From positions 49,376,001-49,440,000 of the forward strand of contig NC_068926.1 of the NCBI RefSeq assembly GCF_023091745.1: a stretch of DNA of 64,000 bases, in the 5' to 3' direction. The DNA is from Budorcas taxicolor (taxonomy: Eukaryota > Chordata > Mammalia > Artiodactyla > Bovidae). A model generated the notes under the pieces. That model did not search any database, had not been told where the DNA came from, and worked only from the letters and a program-made list of their open reading frames with translations. Positions 52,151-63,660 of the stretch are shown piece after piece. Positions within the stretch are counted from its first letter, which is position 1; each line of letters opens with the position of its first letter. The translations under genes were made by a program, and so were the position numbers.

Positions 52151-53095
52151 TCCCAAATGTAGGACAGTACTGGTATGCAGCAGATGATTATCCAATATTT
52201 TATGAAAGAAAGAAAGAAAGGTTTCAAATTTGCTTTTATTTTTTCTCAATCCTTGGTACATACAAATCTGTATTGGATTTTTTCTTTTTTGTGTGTGCCA
52301 ATTTAACTCCATCACCAAGCCCTTCTAATCCTGGGGACTACCTTCCAGAAATCTCCAATGAGAAGAAATTAAATGAGATTGGGAAAGCAAAAATGAAGCA
52401 AAGCCATTACCATCCTGAGTCCATGGCAGACAGATGTGATGGCTTCACAGAGCTCTGGACAAGCTCATAGCAGCTTATCAGACTTTCTATGAGCTCCATT
52501 GCTTGAGGCTGGTCACGGTCACTGAGACTTTCCCTCTGATCCTCCAGGTGCAGTCTCCAGACCTTTCCTTTCTCAGGTCCATCTGCAGTCTAATTCCACT
52601 ATTAACCCTCCAATGTGTGATACAGACAGATATACTATCCAAACTGATAAATATACGAAAGGATTTTTGGGGGGAGGGGTAGAGCTGTTGTTAGGTAATC
52701 TTTTTATCTTATGGGCATCTCCTCCCAAAATATTTTATCTCATAGAAGTCTTCCTGGCACCTGCTTTTTTGAAGATAAAAAGATGACTGAGATTTGTATA
52801 CGTTAATGAGAGGAAGATTATATTAGCAGAGAGCACGGGATGAACAAGGTCAGACTCTGGGAATAACCATGGCTTAAACAGGTATGAACAAAGGGCAAGT
52901 GTATTCACTGTAAATGTGTCCAGGTGAGAGGTATACAAAACTCAGCCAATAAGAACAGGGGCCAACCTCTTGCCTTCTGAGATGGCCCACACTCTGTCTA
53001 TAGAATATGTTTTTCTCTAAATAAATCTATTTCTTATCTTAAACAAACAGAACAGGGGTCAAAAAGAACTTTCTCCATTATAATTATTATCAATG
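52151..53095. other. Unassigned DNA
   Basis: (GAAA)n at about 52,203-52,219. Bases 52,900-53,040 (atagaatatgtttttctcta, aataaatctatttctt) look like an LTR polyadenylation region but are not assigned. Confidence 0.4.
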
Positions 53096-53099
53096 AGGA

Positions 53100-53330
53100 A
53101 AATACTTCCCAGAAAATCCAAGAAGACATTTTCTAATGTCTGATTGGCCTTAAGAGGTCACATGCTCCATTTCTGGCCCAATCACTGACTTGAAATTAGT
53201 ATTAGATTAGACCAATCACAACAGATCTCCCAGGATAAGGGTGGGGCTAATGTTGCTCACCACTGGGGGCTCCCAATCTGGTCAGCCACAAAGGGTGGGG
53301 GAATCTCTACTCCAAGGGGTCAGGTATGAT
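53100..53330. repeat. Ancient repeat, related to 56,040-56,240
   Basis: aatgtctgattggccttaag, cccaatcactgacttgaaat (53,178), accaatcaca and ataagggtggggcta share an order with 56,040-56,240 (gtcatgtgcttatc, ctcagactaatcaagcctca, cttggggaggggttatggga). Family not identified. Confidence 0.4.
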
Positions 53331-53339
53331 TATGGGTGA

Positions 53340-53750
53340 TATGAGGTGGAACTGAAAATATATTACATCTTAAGGTGATCCCATTTCCATAACCCCTTGC
53401 ATTCTTCTGTCTAGATGTCTCTAAATCTTTCCTGATACTTTGAAAACTTCCTTTCTGACATAAAGAAAGCCAAACTCAGGCTCAAGGCCTAAGGTATGTA
53501 GCAGCATCTAGGTCATGATGTTCTCTATTTTATTTCCATACTTACCTACTATTTTTGATACACGATAGTTATTTTTCATTCATAGCATTTATAGAGTTTC
53601 CTGTTTTTATCATTTCCTTCTAAAATACATTCAAGTAAAATAAGACTTTTAAAGTAAATATTACACAGAAAATACTACAAATATTATTGTAATGATGGGA
53701 AAATTTGTGAGAACATGTTAACAAAAATCTGAAATTGGAAAATGCTGATT
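53340..53750. other. Unassigned DNA
   Basis: Nothing recognised. Confidence 0.35.
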
Positions 53751-53766
53751 CACGAATAGTAGAAAA

Positions 53767-54131
53767 GGGACTTCCCTGGTGGCCCAGGGGTTAAGAATCA
53801 ACCTTGCAAAGTAGGGGACATGGGTTCAACCCTTGGTCAGGGAACTAAGATCCCACATGCCTCAGAGCTACTAAGCCTTCAGGCCACAACTACTGAGCCC
53901 ATGTGCTCTGGAGCCCATGTGCCCCAACAAAGATCTTGTAGGCCACAACTAAGACCCAGTGTGCTTGCATGCTCAGTTGTGTCCAACTCTTTGTGACCCC
54001 ATGAACTACATACAGCCTGCCAGGCTCCTCTATCCATGGAATTTCCTAGGCAAGAATACTGGAGTGGGTTGCTATTTCCTTCTCCAGAGGATCTTCCTGA
54101 CCTAGGTTAAGACCCAACACAGCCAAATAAA
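53767..54131 (+). mobile_element. CHR-2-type SINE split by Bov-A fragment
   Basis: gacttccctggtggcccagg (53,769), cccttggtcagggaactaag (53,829), A-rich end aaataaataaatatg. The outer flank gaatagtag occurs at 53,754-53,762 and 54,139-54,147, the likely TSD. Confidence 0.92.
53960..54103 (-). mobile_element. Bov-tA SINE, head-truncated
   Basis: ctcagttgtgtccaactctt (53,973) to ccagaggatcttcctgacct. taagaccca occurs on both sides (53,950 and 54,107 regions), a TSD within the host SINE. The tRNA head is missing, as expected for 5' truncation. Confidence 0.9.
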
Positions 54132-54294
54132 TAAATATGAATAGTAGGAGAGAAGATTTGAGAGAGAAATGGGTGCCCAATCAAAAAAGACCCCTAAGGA
54201 AAAAAATGAACTCTGCTGCTAGATTAAGTTCTAAGGCTATATATATATATATATCTTTCTCCCTTCTGACAGCATCTCACCACATCACAATAAA

Positions 54295-54515
54295 GGCTTC
54301 CCAGGTGATTCAGTGGTAAAGAACCTGCCTGCCAGAACAGGAGACTCGGGAGACATGGGTTCAATCCCTGGGTCAGGAAGATCCCCTAGAGGAGGGCATG
54401 GCAACCCACTCCAGTATTCTTGCTGGGATAATCCCATGGACAGAGGAGCCTGGTGGGCTACAGTCTGTAGAGTCACAAAGAGTCAGACACGACTGAACAA
54501 CTGAGCAACAACACG
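54295..54515 (+). mobile_element. Bov-tA SINE with TSD
   Basis: ggcttcccaggtgattcagt (54,295), cccctagaggagggcatggc (54,382), end cgactgaacaactgagcaac. cacaataaa at 54,286-54,294 and 54,523-54,531 is the TSD. A (TA)n tract lies upstream at about 54,237-54,253. Confidence 0.94.
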
Positions 54516-54534
54516 AGCACACCACAATAAACCC

Positions 54535-55170
54535 CCAAACACACAAGTTGTTTTAGATTTAAATATCAAAATATCAGGTTGTTTCAAAAGTTCATTTGAG
54601 CCAAAATGGTATTTTGTCACTAACAATGACCATAATTCCTATTATTCCTGAAAACAGCTCAGTGTGTTCCAGGTCATTACTAACCATCTATGGATTAGTT
54701 ATGAACTTTGGAAATAAATGACAGAAGAATTCATGAACTGAAGTATGTCTGTGTATAACACACACAACCACACACATGTACACATAGTGTTTCAATCATG
54801 TTTCTTCATCTCTGGTGCATATAAGCAAAAGCTATTTTAAAAATCATGATTGGTCATATCAATATTTCTCAGTTAGAAGAATAGAATCTGTTTCTTGTTA
54901 TATGTTTAAAACTGGCTCAGAGGCATAATATATTGATTCTGGATAGTACATATTTTAACAATGTTTTCCAGCAGGTAGACTGTTTCACTGGTGATGTATA
55001 AAATAATTTTAGGTGATCCCAGAGAATATTTAACAACATAGGGGCACATCATGGGACATTTGGACTTTCAATTTTTACTTCAACTCTCTATTAACCTTCC
55101 CCATGGCATTGAGGAAAAAGTTTCATTTTGAAGATGGGCTGTCTTTGACATCTCCACCTCTTCTTGATTT
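54535..55170. other. Unassigned DNA
   Basis: Starts with a possible mariner end (see rejected items); otherwise nothing recognised. Confidence 0.35.
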
Positions 55171-55658
55171 TGTTGGGGGAACCACTGGCTGATACTGCCC
55201 ACCCTGACCAGGCAGTAGTAGCCATTTGGTTGAGTTTTCTTGCAACAGGAGGTCCTGGTAAGGAATGCAGGACTAACAAACTGCCACCAACCAGAATTCA
55301 GGAAAGGTCAAAGAGAGAGGAGACGCCTGTCCATATGTCCCACCAACCTCCCAGAATCCTCCTCTCTGGAATCCATCTTGGCTGAGCAATGCCAAGTAAG
55401 GACCACCAGTAAGGACCCTGAGTCAGAGTGACTGGCCAGAGACAGCCTGGAAATTAACCTCATCACCCTAAAACCTGACTGTGAGCCATGTGGCAGAGCA
55501 GTTCTCCTGGGTTCCCTGGCCCTCCTGCTCTCTGCCCAGGTGCCCCTTCCCAATAAAGTCTTTTGCTTTGTCAGCACATGTGTCTCAGAAAATTCATTTC
55601 CAAGTGTTAGATGAAAGCCTGCTCTTGAGCCCTGGAAGGGATCCACCTTCCTGCAACA
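55171..55658 (+). mobile_element. Solo ERV LTR
   Basis: 488 bp beginning tgttgggggaaccactggct and ending atccaccttcctgcaaca, so it has the TG...CA ends of retroviral LTRs. The polyadenylation signal aataaa lies at 55,552-55,557 and is followed by gtcttttgctttgtcagcac, a typical R/U5 sequence. It closely matches my memory of a common bovine LTR (BTLTR1 group). No gag, pol or env lies on either side, so recombination between two LTRs probably removed the provirus. No TSD of 4-6 bp is visible at these ends. Confidence 0.82.
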
Positions 55659-58440
55659 GCTTTCCTTTTCATCGGGGACAGCAGTGAACATACCAGCCAG
55701 TAGCTTTGGTGAGAATCTGGTGGCATTTCTTTGGACCAGTTAGAATGTTCAGCTACAACTAACATCTGATGATGAATCAGCTTGCACAACCAGCTGTCTG
55801 GAGGAATGCGGTTCTCAGAGATCTAAGTCTGTGCTTGTACACGGATTTGCTTTTCTTACCTGGAAACATATGGTTACCTGGGCTTCAAACATGAAATGCT
55901 TGCACCTATTGGCCTTTCAAGCAGGAAAATGATTAACAACAAAAGTCTATGAAAGTATCTTTTTCTTCTTGGAGTTTCCGCCCGCCTCCCCTATATTTTG
56001 ATTTGTCTCTCTTTTTTTTTTTTCAACAAGCTCAACTTCTGACTGCCCTTTCTACCTCTCTGGTCACTACTGGGTCATGTGCTTATCTTTAGACCAGTCC
56101 CAGCAGGGGAGTGTGGTCTCACATGTCCAGCTCAGACTAATCAAGCCTCATTCCTTAGGACTTGGGGAGGGGTTATGGGACCACCCTGTACAAAGTTAGG
56201 GTCGGTTGGCAGGGAGAGAGAAGTGGCTTTCGGTTGGACAATGAAGACAGTGGGTCACATTTTTATTTGCATAACATTTTTCTTTTAAATGCCGTTTATA
56301 ACGATACGAAACAGAAAAATTGTCAGATAATCAGAAGAAACACTACAGTAACTCTGTCTTATTAGGTAGTTATTAACGTGGGCTTCTTTGTCTAGCCTTT
56401 AGAAGAGGTTTCAGTATTTCCATACATTTGTTATTTTGAACTATTATTTTATATACATTTTCTTTTCTTATCAGATGTTTTCTTAGTTTATAACTCCCTT
56501 TTCAAGTTACCGTCAATCTCAAGTGAAGAACATTTGAATTAGTGAGGTTTATGGATCAGAAATGTTTTTTCTTTTCTGAGCAAAGGATGACTTAATTATG
56601 TCTACAGATATATACAGAAGCCTCTCTATTCCCAACTATTCTACTTCTCCTCAGTTTTGCTGATACAATTCACTACCTTGAGGGTTTTTCTTATCTCCTT
56701 TCTCAAAAACATGTGACTAAATCCTTGGCAAAGTTACCTGCTGGAAAACCTGATTGAGGGCTTCTATAAAGGCATTTTCTCATTAATTAAAGAAAACACC
56801 TGACTTTGTCTTGCTTTAAATATGATCAGATGAAGACATGATGCTAGGAGCACTGGCAGCTATTTTGGGGTCACGAGGTGATGAACATAAGGACTGAGCT
56901 AATAGACTGAAGAAACTGAAGCAGAAACATGGGAAAATACTGGGTATTTAAAGATCTCTACAAGCTTCTGAACCAATTATGTGGTCGTTCTGCTTTAGAT
57001 ACCTGTTGTATAAAATAACAAAATCCTATTTTATAAATCTATCTACTTGAGTATTTGTTAGTGGGCACTGATGCAAAGTTGCATTGGAGGATTCCCAGTG
57101 AAACCAAGTTTCTAATGGTCAAATCCCCAAAACTATAATGCATAGGTGACAAATATATTCTGGCTTCTGTACAGTTTTCCCAGAGGTTCTTTAAAAATGC
57201 AGAATGTTTCCTATTGTTTTAGCATGAAACTGACCTCAGCACAAATATCCTTTCTTTGACAGTGCAAATTTCAAGCACTTTGTCATGTGTATGTTAATAT
57301 TGGCTTAGTTCATGGCACACATCAGCAAAGTATACAGACCCTTCTATTCTTCTATTCAACATTTCAGGGATCTGACCTGGATATGTGAGTTTCAATAAAG
57401 AAAGACTGCTAAATGCAGTCAAAACCATAGGGATGTGGAATTGAGTTATGAGGGTCAGGGAGTCTGGTTTATTTCTTTTTATTTCAGCAAAAAGCACTAC
57501 TTCCTGACACCACAGTCTTTGGAAATATCTCATAAGAAAAATACAAAAGTACATTTCCTTTTGTCAGCTTGATAAGTGACCCAGCAAATATTCCAAACTC
57601 TGTTAGCAGACAGAAAACATGAAAATTATTTTCCAGTTCAGATATATTTATTCTTCCTAAAAAAAAAAAAAAAAAAAAAAACAGCCTTCAAGCTGAAGCT
57701 GAGCTCCCTCCAATAGTTTCCAGGATTTTTACTGGGTTTATAAAAAGTAATGATTTTATTAAACTGTAAAACCATGACAGATGGAGAAACTATAATTTAG
57801 AGAGATTAAATGAGCTGAATCTTATATGCCTCTAGCATTTAAGGCATTGAGAAATACCAAAATAATTGGAAAACGATGCATTGTAGACACCAGGCTATTT
57901 CTCAGCTGAACAGCTAATAATCACTCCTTACAAGGCTCCAGATGTGTGTGTTTCCTCTAATAATGGGGAGTTAAAAATAACACTCCTGATTCTTCCTCCA
58001 AATGATGATCAGCTGTCCCACTGCTACCAAGCTTTCCACAGGAGGGGATGTCATTGAATATCTCGGAGCCGCTCAACAATAAATAAATAAGCATGTTCAT
58101 CCCATTATTCAAGTACTCTCTTAATTACTTTAGAACTTGCTCCAAACTTTTCCAAGTCGACTCATGGTAATGAGCTCTTGGGTTTTCATCTTCCAGCTCA
58201 CAACTTCATGCTAAACGGACCACAACTGGACATACTGCCAGATGAATATTTATCAGTGCCGGATTGTTGTTGGATTTTGAGTCTCGGGATCTGCTAGCAT
58301 AATTCAACTCCCTACTCACCTTCCCAACTCATCCATCTTTGTGGGAGTAAAAAGCATGATGCTAGTGTAAGCTTCCCGTGCTGCATTGAAAGGTTTGCAA
58401 CTCGAGGGACTGACTGTACAATTAGCTAGATTTTATACGT
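55659..58440. other. Repeat-poor stretch
   Basis: About 2.8 kb. Apart from the ancient repeat at 56,040-56,240 and poly-A/poly-T runs (56,012-56,022; 57,659-57,680), no repeat and no exon recognised. Together with 15.5-18.5 kb it is the best candidate for single-copy conserved DNA. Confidence 0.45.
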
Positions 58441-58443
58441 GGG

Positions 58444-59215
58444 TGTTACTGAATCCAAGCTCAGTCTGCTTACAGCACAACAGGCCGAGAATTGGGAGAC
58501 AAGGTGCTGAAGCAAGGAATACAACTTTATTTGGAAAGCTAGGTGTCCTAGAAGACGGCAGGCTAGTGCCCCAGCGTATCATCCTATCTAGGTCTGAATG
58601 CCAGTTTCTTTTATAGACAGAAGAGTAGGCGGTGAGGAAAGTGAAAGCGAAAGTGACATCGCTCAGTCATGTCCTACTCTTTGCGACTCCATGGACTGTA
58701 GCCTACCAGGCTCCTCTGTCCATGGGGTTTTCCAGACAAGGGTACTGGAGTGGGCTGCCATTTCCTTCTCCAGGGGATCTTCCCGACCCAGGGATCAAAC
58801 CCAGGTCTCTTGCATTGCAGACAGACGCTTTACCATCTTAGCCACCAGGGAAGCCCTAGGAGGTGAGGAAGTGATGTCAAAAGTGCAGGAAAATATCTCC
58901 TGGCTTGGCCAGGATTGGGGAGGGGATGTGTTAATTTCTTCTTTCCTATAGCCATTCACATGTGGGCAGGGTCAGAATGTCTCCCTGTGAACTGAACAAA
59001 GACACTTTAGTTTAACATTCAGGCAGAGAGGCAGGTTTCTCGGGCAGGCCATTATGTATGTTCACAGCTATAGACAGCATCCTTTAAGTGATTATAACAA
59101 AGGCAAAGGAGAGCAAACGTTAAAGTAAGAGAAACAGATCCAACATGGAGTCAGACTCTGTTCTTCCCTGTGAGGGGAAGTGACTCCAGCCCTTCCTCCA
59201 GCCAGAGAGTAGGGT
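58444..59215 (-). mobile_element. ERV LTR (minus strand), split by Bov-tA
   Basis: On the minus strand the LTR ends ...ggattcagtaaca (58,444). Its polyadenylation signal appears reversed as tttatt in caactttatttggaaagcta (58,522). The upstream part extends through 58,860-59,215 (ggccattatgtatgttcaca; cagatccaacatggagtcag). The 5' end is uncertain. No internal retroviral genes recognised. Confidence 0.65.
58640..58856 (-). mobile_element. Bov-tA SINE in the LTR
   Basis: TSD taggcggtgaggaa (58,626-58,639) against taggaggtgaggaa (58,857-58,870), 13 of 14 identical. Head gcattgcagacagacgcttt and gccaccagggaagccc. Confidence 0.95.
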
Positions 59216-59519
59216 GGATGGTGCAATGAGAAATGCTGATGGTCTCCTAGGCTTGAAGAAAAGTTGTGGCAGCCTCCTCAATGTTCCAAGCAGCATGGTA
59301 GACTTTCAGCTCAGGGTAATTAGAATAAGCCATGGATGGGGAGGAAAGCTTGGATCTTAGTTTCAGTTGGCATGCCAACTCACTGAGCTGGTGGGCAAGT
59401 TCTAACTGCTAGGGCCAGTTCACCCATAAAATGAAACTTGTATTCTGACTGTTGATTACAAATTGGCACTTGCCATCCACCTCTACAAGGATTAAACCAT
59501 GTGCTGCTGCAGCTGCTGA

Positions 59520-59942
59520 TTTTCAACACCCCCTAAAATGAGGTCGAGGTGGACAGCAGAAACAAGGCCCTCTGTGTATGGGAGAAAAACTGGCAGGACA
59601 GCTCTTCAGAGAGTTGGGTAGTTTTAGGAGCTGACTTTTATGAGCCCAATTCTTGTACCTCTCCATATCTAGAAAAACACTAAAATCCTTCATTGTGATG
59701 GCTGTGTCTCGTGACTAGCAAAAAGCTTCATCAGACTAGTAGAAACCTTCGAGAAAAAAAAAATCTGTTTGATTGCATGTATATTTCCCTTTCACCAAAA
59801 TCACATATATACTGACCTTCCCCCCTGCCTCTTTGGAGCAGGTTCTCAGAGTTATCTGAGGTGCTGTCTCCCAGGCTGCAGTCCTCATTTTGCCCCAAAT
59901 AAAATTTAACTTGCAACTCTCACATTGTACAGTTTTTTTTCA
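59520..59942 (+). mobile_element. LTR-like segment (ERV1-type?)
   Basis: The right end is typical: ggttctcagagttatctgag (59,842), tctcccaggctgcagtcctc (59,867), ccccaaataaaatttaactt with aataaa, and cttttttttcagtc-like end. Left border not determined. Assigned from memory of similar mammalian LTRs. Confidence 0.5.
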
Positions 59943-59949
59943 GTCTACA

Positions 59950-60275
59950 TGGATGTGGTTCAATCACTCACACTTATGTGATGAAGCTCCAATAGAGAAG
60001 CTCCAATGAGCTTCCAGATGCCAGTGCTTTGTGCATGATGTCACACGTCATAGCTAGGAGGAAGCAATGCTGTCCAGGGCTCTGCAGGGAGAGGTCAGTC
60101 GGATCACTCCCAGGTATCCTTTCTTTTGACTGGTCCTAATTATACCCCTTTGCTATAATAAAATTGTTGTTCTAAGTGTCACACCTTCCTGAGTTCTGTG
60201 AATCATTCTAGTGGATTATTACAACTGGGAGTGGCTTTCAGAAACACACCAATGAAATTGGTAATAGAAATGTCT
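59950..60275 (+). mobile_element. LTR-like fragment (ERVL-type?)
   Basis: gtgatgaagctccaatagag (59,979), ctttgctataataaaattgt (60,149) with aataaa, then tcctgagttctgtgaatcat (60,188). The order resembles an old mammalian LTR. About 15 bp is duplicated (gaagctccaatag / gaagctccaatga, 59,983-60,010). Confidence 0.45.
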
Positions 60276-60279
60276 CATG

Positions 60280-60910
60280 GAGACTTTTCCCCTCTTTCCT
60301 TCATCCTGTACAATTATCCATAGCCAGCTGAGGTAATGAACACAATCTCATTTCCTTTACTAAAATATCCTGTCCACTGTACAAATCAAAACTATGCTCT
60401 TGATTTAACTGCCCAAACTTCTCCCCTCCCCTCTCTTGGCCTCTTTCTGCAGGAGGTTTGGGGTGAGACTTCTTGCTTTGTCTCTCCTCCTTTGATCAAC
60501 TCTCAGCTTTTGAGTGATGTTGTGGCCCCCTAAGGTCTGAGCAGCGGATCCTGAGAAGAGATCAGGGGTTAGGAAAAGTCTTACTCAGACTGTTCAGTGA
60601 GTAAAGGAACTTCACACTTTCTGGATCCAGTGCACGTGAATGCCACGTCTTTGGTCCTTTTGGAAGTTCTCTGTAAGGTTCACCCTTCCTGCAACTTCCA
60701 TGACCAGGAAACACATGTCATCCATTCAGCAGGCCCCTGCTCTTTACAGAGATAAAATAGTAACAAAACAAATGGAAAAATGCAGATATTCCTGCCCTAT
60801 TTTTTTTACATAATTTCAAGCCAAAGAAAGAAAGGGAAGAATGGCATGTCAAGAATGACTTCATTCTTGTTTACACTTTAACAAAGTCAAATATGTTTAA
60901 ATGGGTAGAA
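60280..60910. other. Unassigned DNA
   Basis: Nothing recognised. Confidence 0.35.
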
Positions 60911-60921
60911 AAGTCGGTCAT

Positions 60922-61099
60922 ACCAACTCAGGGAGCTCAAACCAGGGCTCTGTGGCAACCTAGAGGGGTGGGATGGGGTGGGACGTGGGAGGGAGGGAAC
61001 ATATGTAAACCTGTGGCTGATTCATGTTGGTGTTTGGCAGAAACCAACACAATATTTTAAAGCAATTATCCTCCAATTAAAAATAAATCTAAAAAAAAA
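60922..61099 (+). mobile_element. Short ruminant L1 3' end
   Basis: 178 bp: the G-rich UTR (gtgggatggggtgggacgtg), gtggctgattcatgttggtg (61,012), ccaacacaatattttaaagc and a poly-A tail at about 61,090-61,100. TSD aagtcggtcat (60,911-60,921) against aagtcagccat (61,100-61,110), 9 of 11 identical. Confidence 0.9.
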
Positions 61100-61110
61100 A
61101 AGTCAGCCAT

Positions 61111-62425
61111 GTAGACCTCAAATACCAAAACAACCCCATCTCACTGTAAAGTTTTCCAGGGAATAAAAAAGGCAGCTTTTATTTTCTCAGCCTCTGTAGT
61201 ATCTTAAGAGACCATCCTCAACTTAAAAACCAAAATAAACACATTGCATCTAAGCAAGAGACCCAGACCAACAATGAAAGCCAGACTTATTTTCACAATT
61301 CTCTTGGTTGGTTTTATCTATCGATAATATTCCAACCTTCTTAGAGTAAGAGGAGCATTTCCCTAGGAGATTTTAATGCCCTTGGATGATTACTTTCCAT
61401 CTACAAAGTCATAGTATTCCACTGGTCTCCAGCTAGGGAAGAGATTATATTCAATTCTTCTCTGCACTTTCTGATATATTTAAGTTTTCTAAAAGCAAAC
61501 AACACCCCCTACCATAACCCATACAAACTATAAATTCAGGGAGATATCTTCAGTAGGTACTAAAGAACTTCAAGGCTTAAAAAAAAAAAAAGCTTAAGTG
61601 CAGTATTTGCACTTTGCACATAAACTTCTAAATAAAAAGTGTTCTTTTATGAAACTCATTTTAAACTTTCCCTGTTCCTTCTATTTTTGAATCCAATTAT
61701 ACTAACAACAGTTATACAGACACACTGGGCTCTGGGAGGAGCTCTCGGTAGCCAGTGGCTCCATCCTCCTGTTTTCCATTAGAAAAAGAACTAGCTGCAG
61801 CTATTAGTGAAAAAATGTCTTTTTTTCATATTTCCAAAATAATGCTGATGGGGAAAAAATGGACTTGGAAATTTGGGAAAGCATTTTGATTCATATTCTG
61901 CCAACTCTTTTGAAGCAGGAATCACACTGCTTCTTCGCACATTCAGCTTCACAAAGACCTTCTACATGTCTGTCCACTTATTCACAGGCTCCTGTGGGGC
62001 TTAGAGAAAGACCAGGCTTGATTTGGGCAGGGGGAATTATTAAGATGTAGCAAGCTATTCAAACCCTGGATCTCCAAGGAGATTTTGCGTTTCATCCTGA
62101 GAGCAATATGTGGCATTTGCCAAAGTGGTCAAGGAGATGCTGGCGGTTTCTGTGTGCACAGAAGGAGATGCTGGCAGAGTGTGTGCACAGTGAGTAGAGA
62201 GACTTTTGGGCACTTGGCAAAAGCACCCACCTGTCTTGCAGAAGTCTGCACAAGTCTTCAGAGATCCAACTAGAATCCCTCGCAGTTTTATGTTTTTCTT
62301 AAGTCTCTAAAGTTTTGCCTCGTCTGCATCAATCCCTGGTGATCTCGTCCCTACCCTCCATATATATGAACACAGAGAGATGCCTACGTGCTCCCAGATA
62401 CATACAAATTAAAAAGCTTTGTGGG
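61111..62425. other. Unassigned DNA
   Basis: About 1.3 kb with no repeat or exon recognised; poly-A at 61,579-61,590. Confidence 0.4.
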
Positions 62426-62704
62426 GACTTCCCTGGTGGTCCAGTGGTTAAGAATCTGTCTGCCAATGCAGGGGGCTTGGGTTCCATCCCAGCTCTGGGA
62501 AGATCCCACATGCCTTGGGGCAACTCAGCCTGCGTGCCACAGCTGCTGAAGCCCATGTGCATAGAGCCTGTGCTCCACAAGAGAAGCTGCTGCAACAAGA
62601 AGCCGGCAGAGCACAACTAGAGTAGCCCCCGCTCTCTGCAACTAGAGAGACCAAGAGCAGCAATGCAGACCCAGCGCAGCCAGAAATGAACGAATAAATG
62701 AAAA
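62426..62704 (+). mobile_element. CHR-2-type SINE, near full length
   Basis: gacttccctggtggtccagt (62,427), the repeated gaagcccatgtgcatagagc / acaagagaagctgctgcaac segments, acccagcgcagccag and the end gaacgaataaatgaaa. It lies immediately before an old L1. Confidence 0.93.
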
Positions 62705-63225
62705 CCAAAGTTTTTGCATAGCAAAGCTTGCAACATCAACAAAACAAAAGGGAATGGAAGACAATATTTGCAAATAAGGTATGCAATAAGGGGTTAATAT
62801 CCAAATTATTAGAAGGAAAATCCAAATAATTACAGAAATCACATAATTCAATGTGAAACAAACACAATTCACTTGAAAATATGGGCAGAGGACCCACAGA
62901 GACATTTCTCTAAGGAAGGCATTCAGACGGCCTACATGCTTGAGAAAATATGCTCTGCATCACTAATTGGGACTTCCCTGGTGGTCCAGTGGCTAAGACT
63001 CCAATCTCCCAATGCAGGGGGCCCAGGTACAATCCCTGGTCAGGGAACTAGATCCCACATGACCCCAGTAAGGGTTCACATGCCACAGCTAAATATCTCA
63101 CATGCTGCCACTAAGACCCAGCACAGGCAAATAAATAAATACATAAATGAAAATAAGAATTTTAAAAAATCACAAGGAAAATGAAAATCAAAACCACAAT
63201 GTAACTGCACGGGAGTGACTGTATC
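62705..63225 (+). mobile_element. Old L1 ORF2 fragment, split by a SINE
   Basis: gtttttgcatagcaaagctt, gggttaatatccaaattatt (62,792), tctctaaggaaggcattcag (62,908), then after the SINE aatgaaaatcaaaaccacaa (63,181). Collinear with the C-terminal third of L1 ORF2; several stops. Confidence 0.82.
62966..63175 (+). mobile_element. CHR-2-type SINE in L1
   Basis: gacttccctggtggtccagt (62,970), cccaatgcagggggcccagg, ccctggtcagggaactagat, A-rich end aaataaataaatacataa. Flanks atcacta and atcacaa may be the TSD. Confidence 0.92.
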
Positions 63226-63327
63226 TCGCTTATGGACCCTGTCCTTTCTCCTTACAAAGCCCTCTTTAGGGAGGTGCATGCTTTTCCGTTTGATGGGATG
63301 CTCCGCCGTGTTTTCATTCTTCATTTA

Positions 63328-63651
63328 AAAAAACGTATTTATTTATTGGCTGTGCTGGATCTTAGTCGCTGTGCGGGCTTGTCTCTAGTGTGACGCTCAG
63401 GCTTCTCACTGTGGTGTCCTCTCTTGTTGCTGAGCACCGGCTCTAGGCGTGTGAGCTGGCTGCAGGACTTGCAGCACGTGGGCTCAGGAGTTGCGATTCC
63501 TGGGCTCTAGAGCACGGGCTCAATAGTTGTGGTGAACAGCCTTAGCTGCTCCAAGGCATGTGGGATCTTTTCAGTCAAGAGCAGAGACTGAACCTATATC
63601 TCCTGCATTGGCAGGCAGATTCTTTACCACTGAGAGACCATGGATGCCCCC
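63328..63651 (-). mobile_element. CHR-2-type SINE, full length, with TSD
   Basis: tatttatttattggctgtgc (63,336), gcttgtctctagtgtgacgc (63,379), head gcaggcagattctttaccac (63,611). gttttcatt at 63,310-63,318 and 63,652-63,660 is the TSD. At about 320 bp it is the longest copy here. Confidence 0.94.
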
Positions 63652-63660
63652 GTTTTCATT

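Noticed and set aside
54575..54745. Mariner element
   Set aside because: caggttgtttcaaaagttca resembles one end of a bovine mariner, but the opposite end could not be found and the interior does not match; too weak to call.
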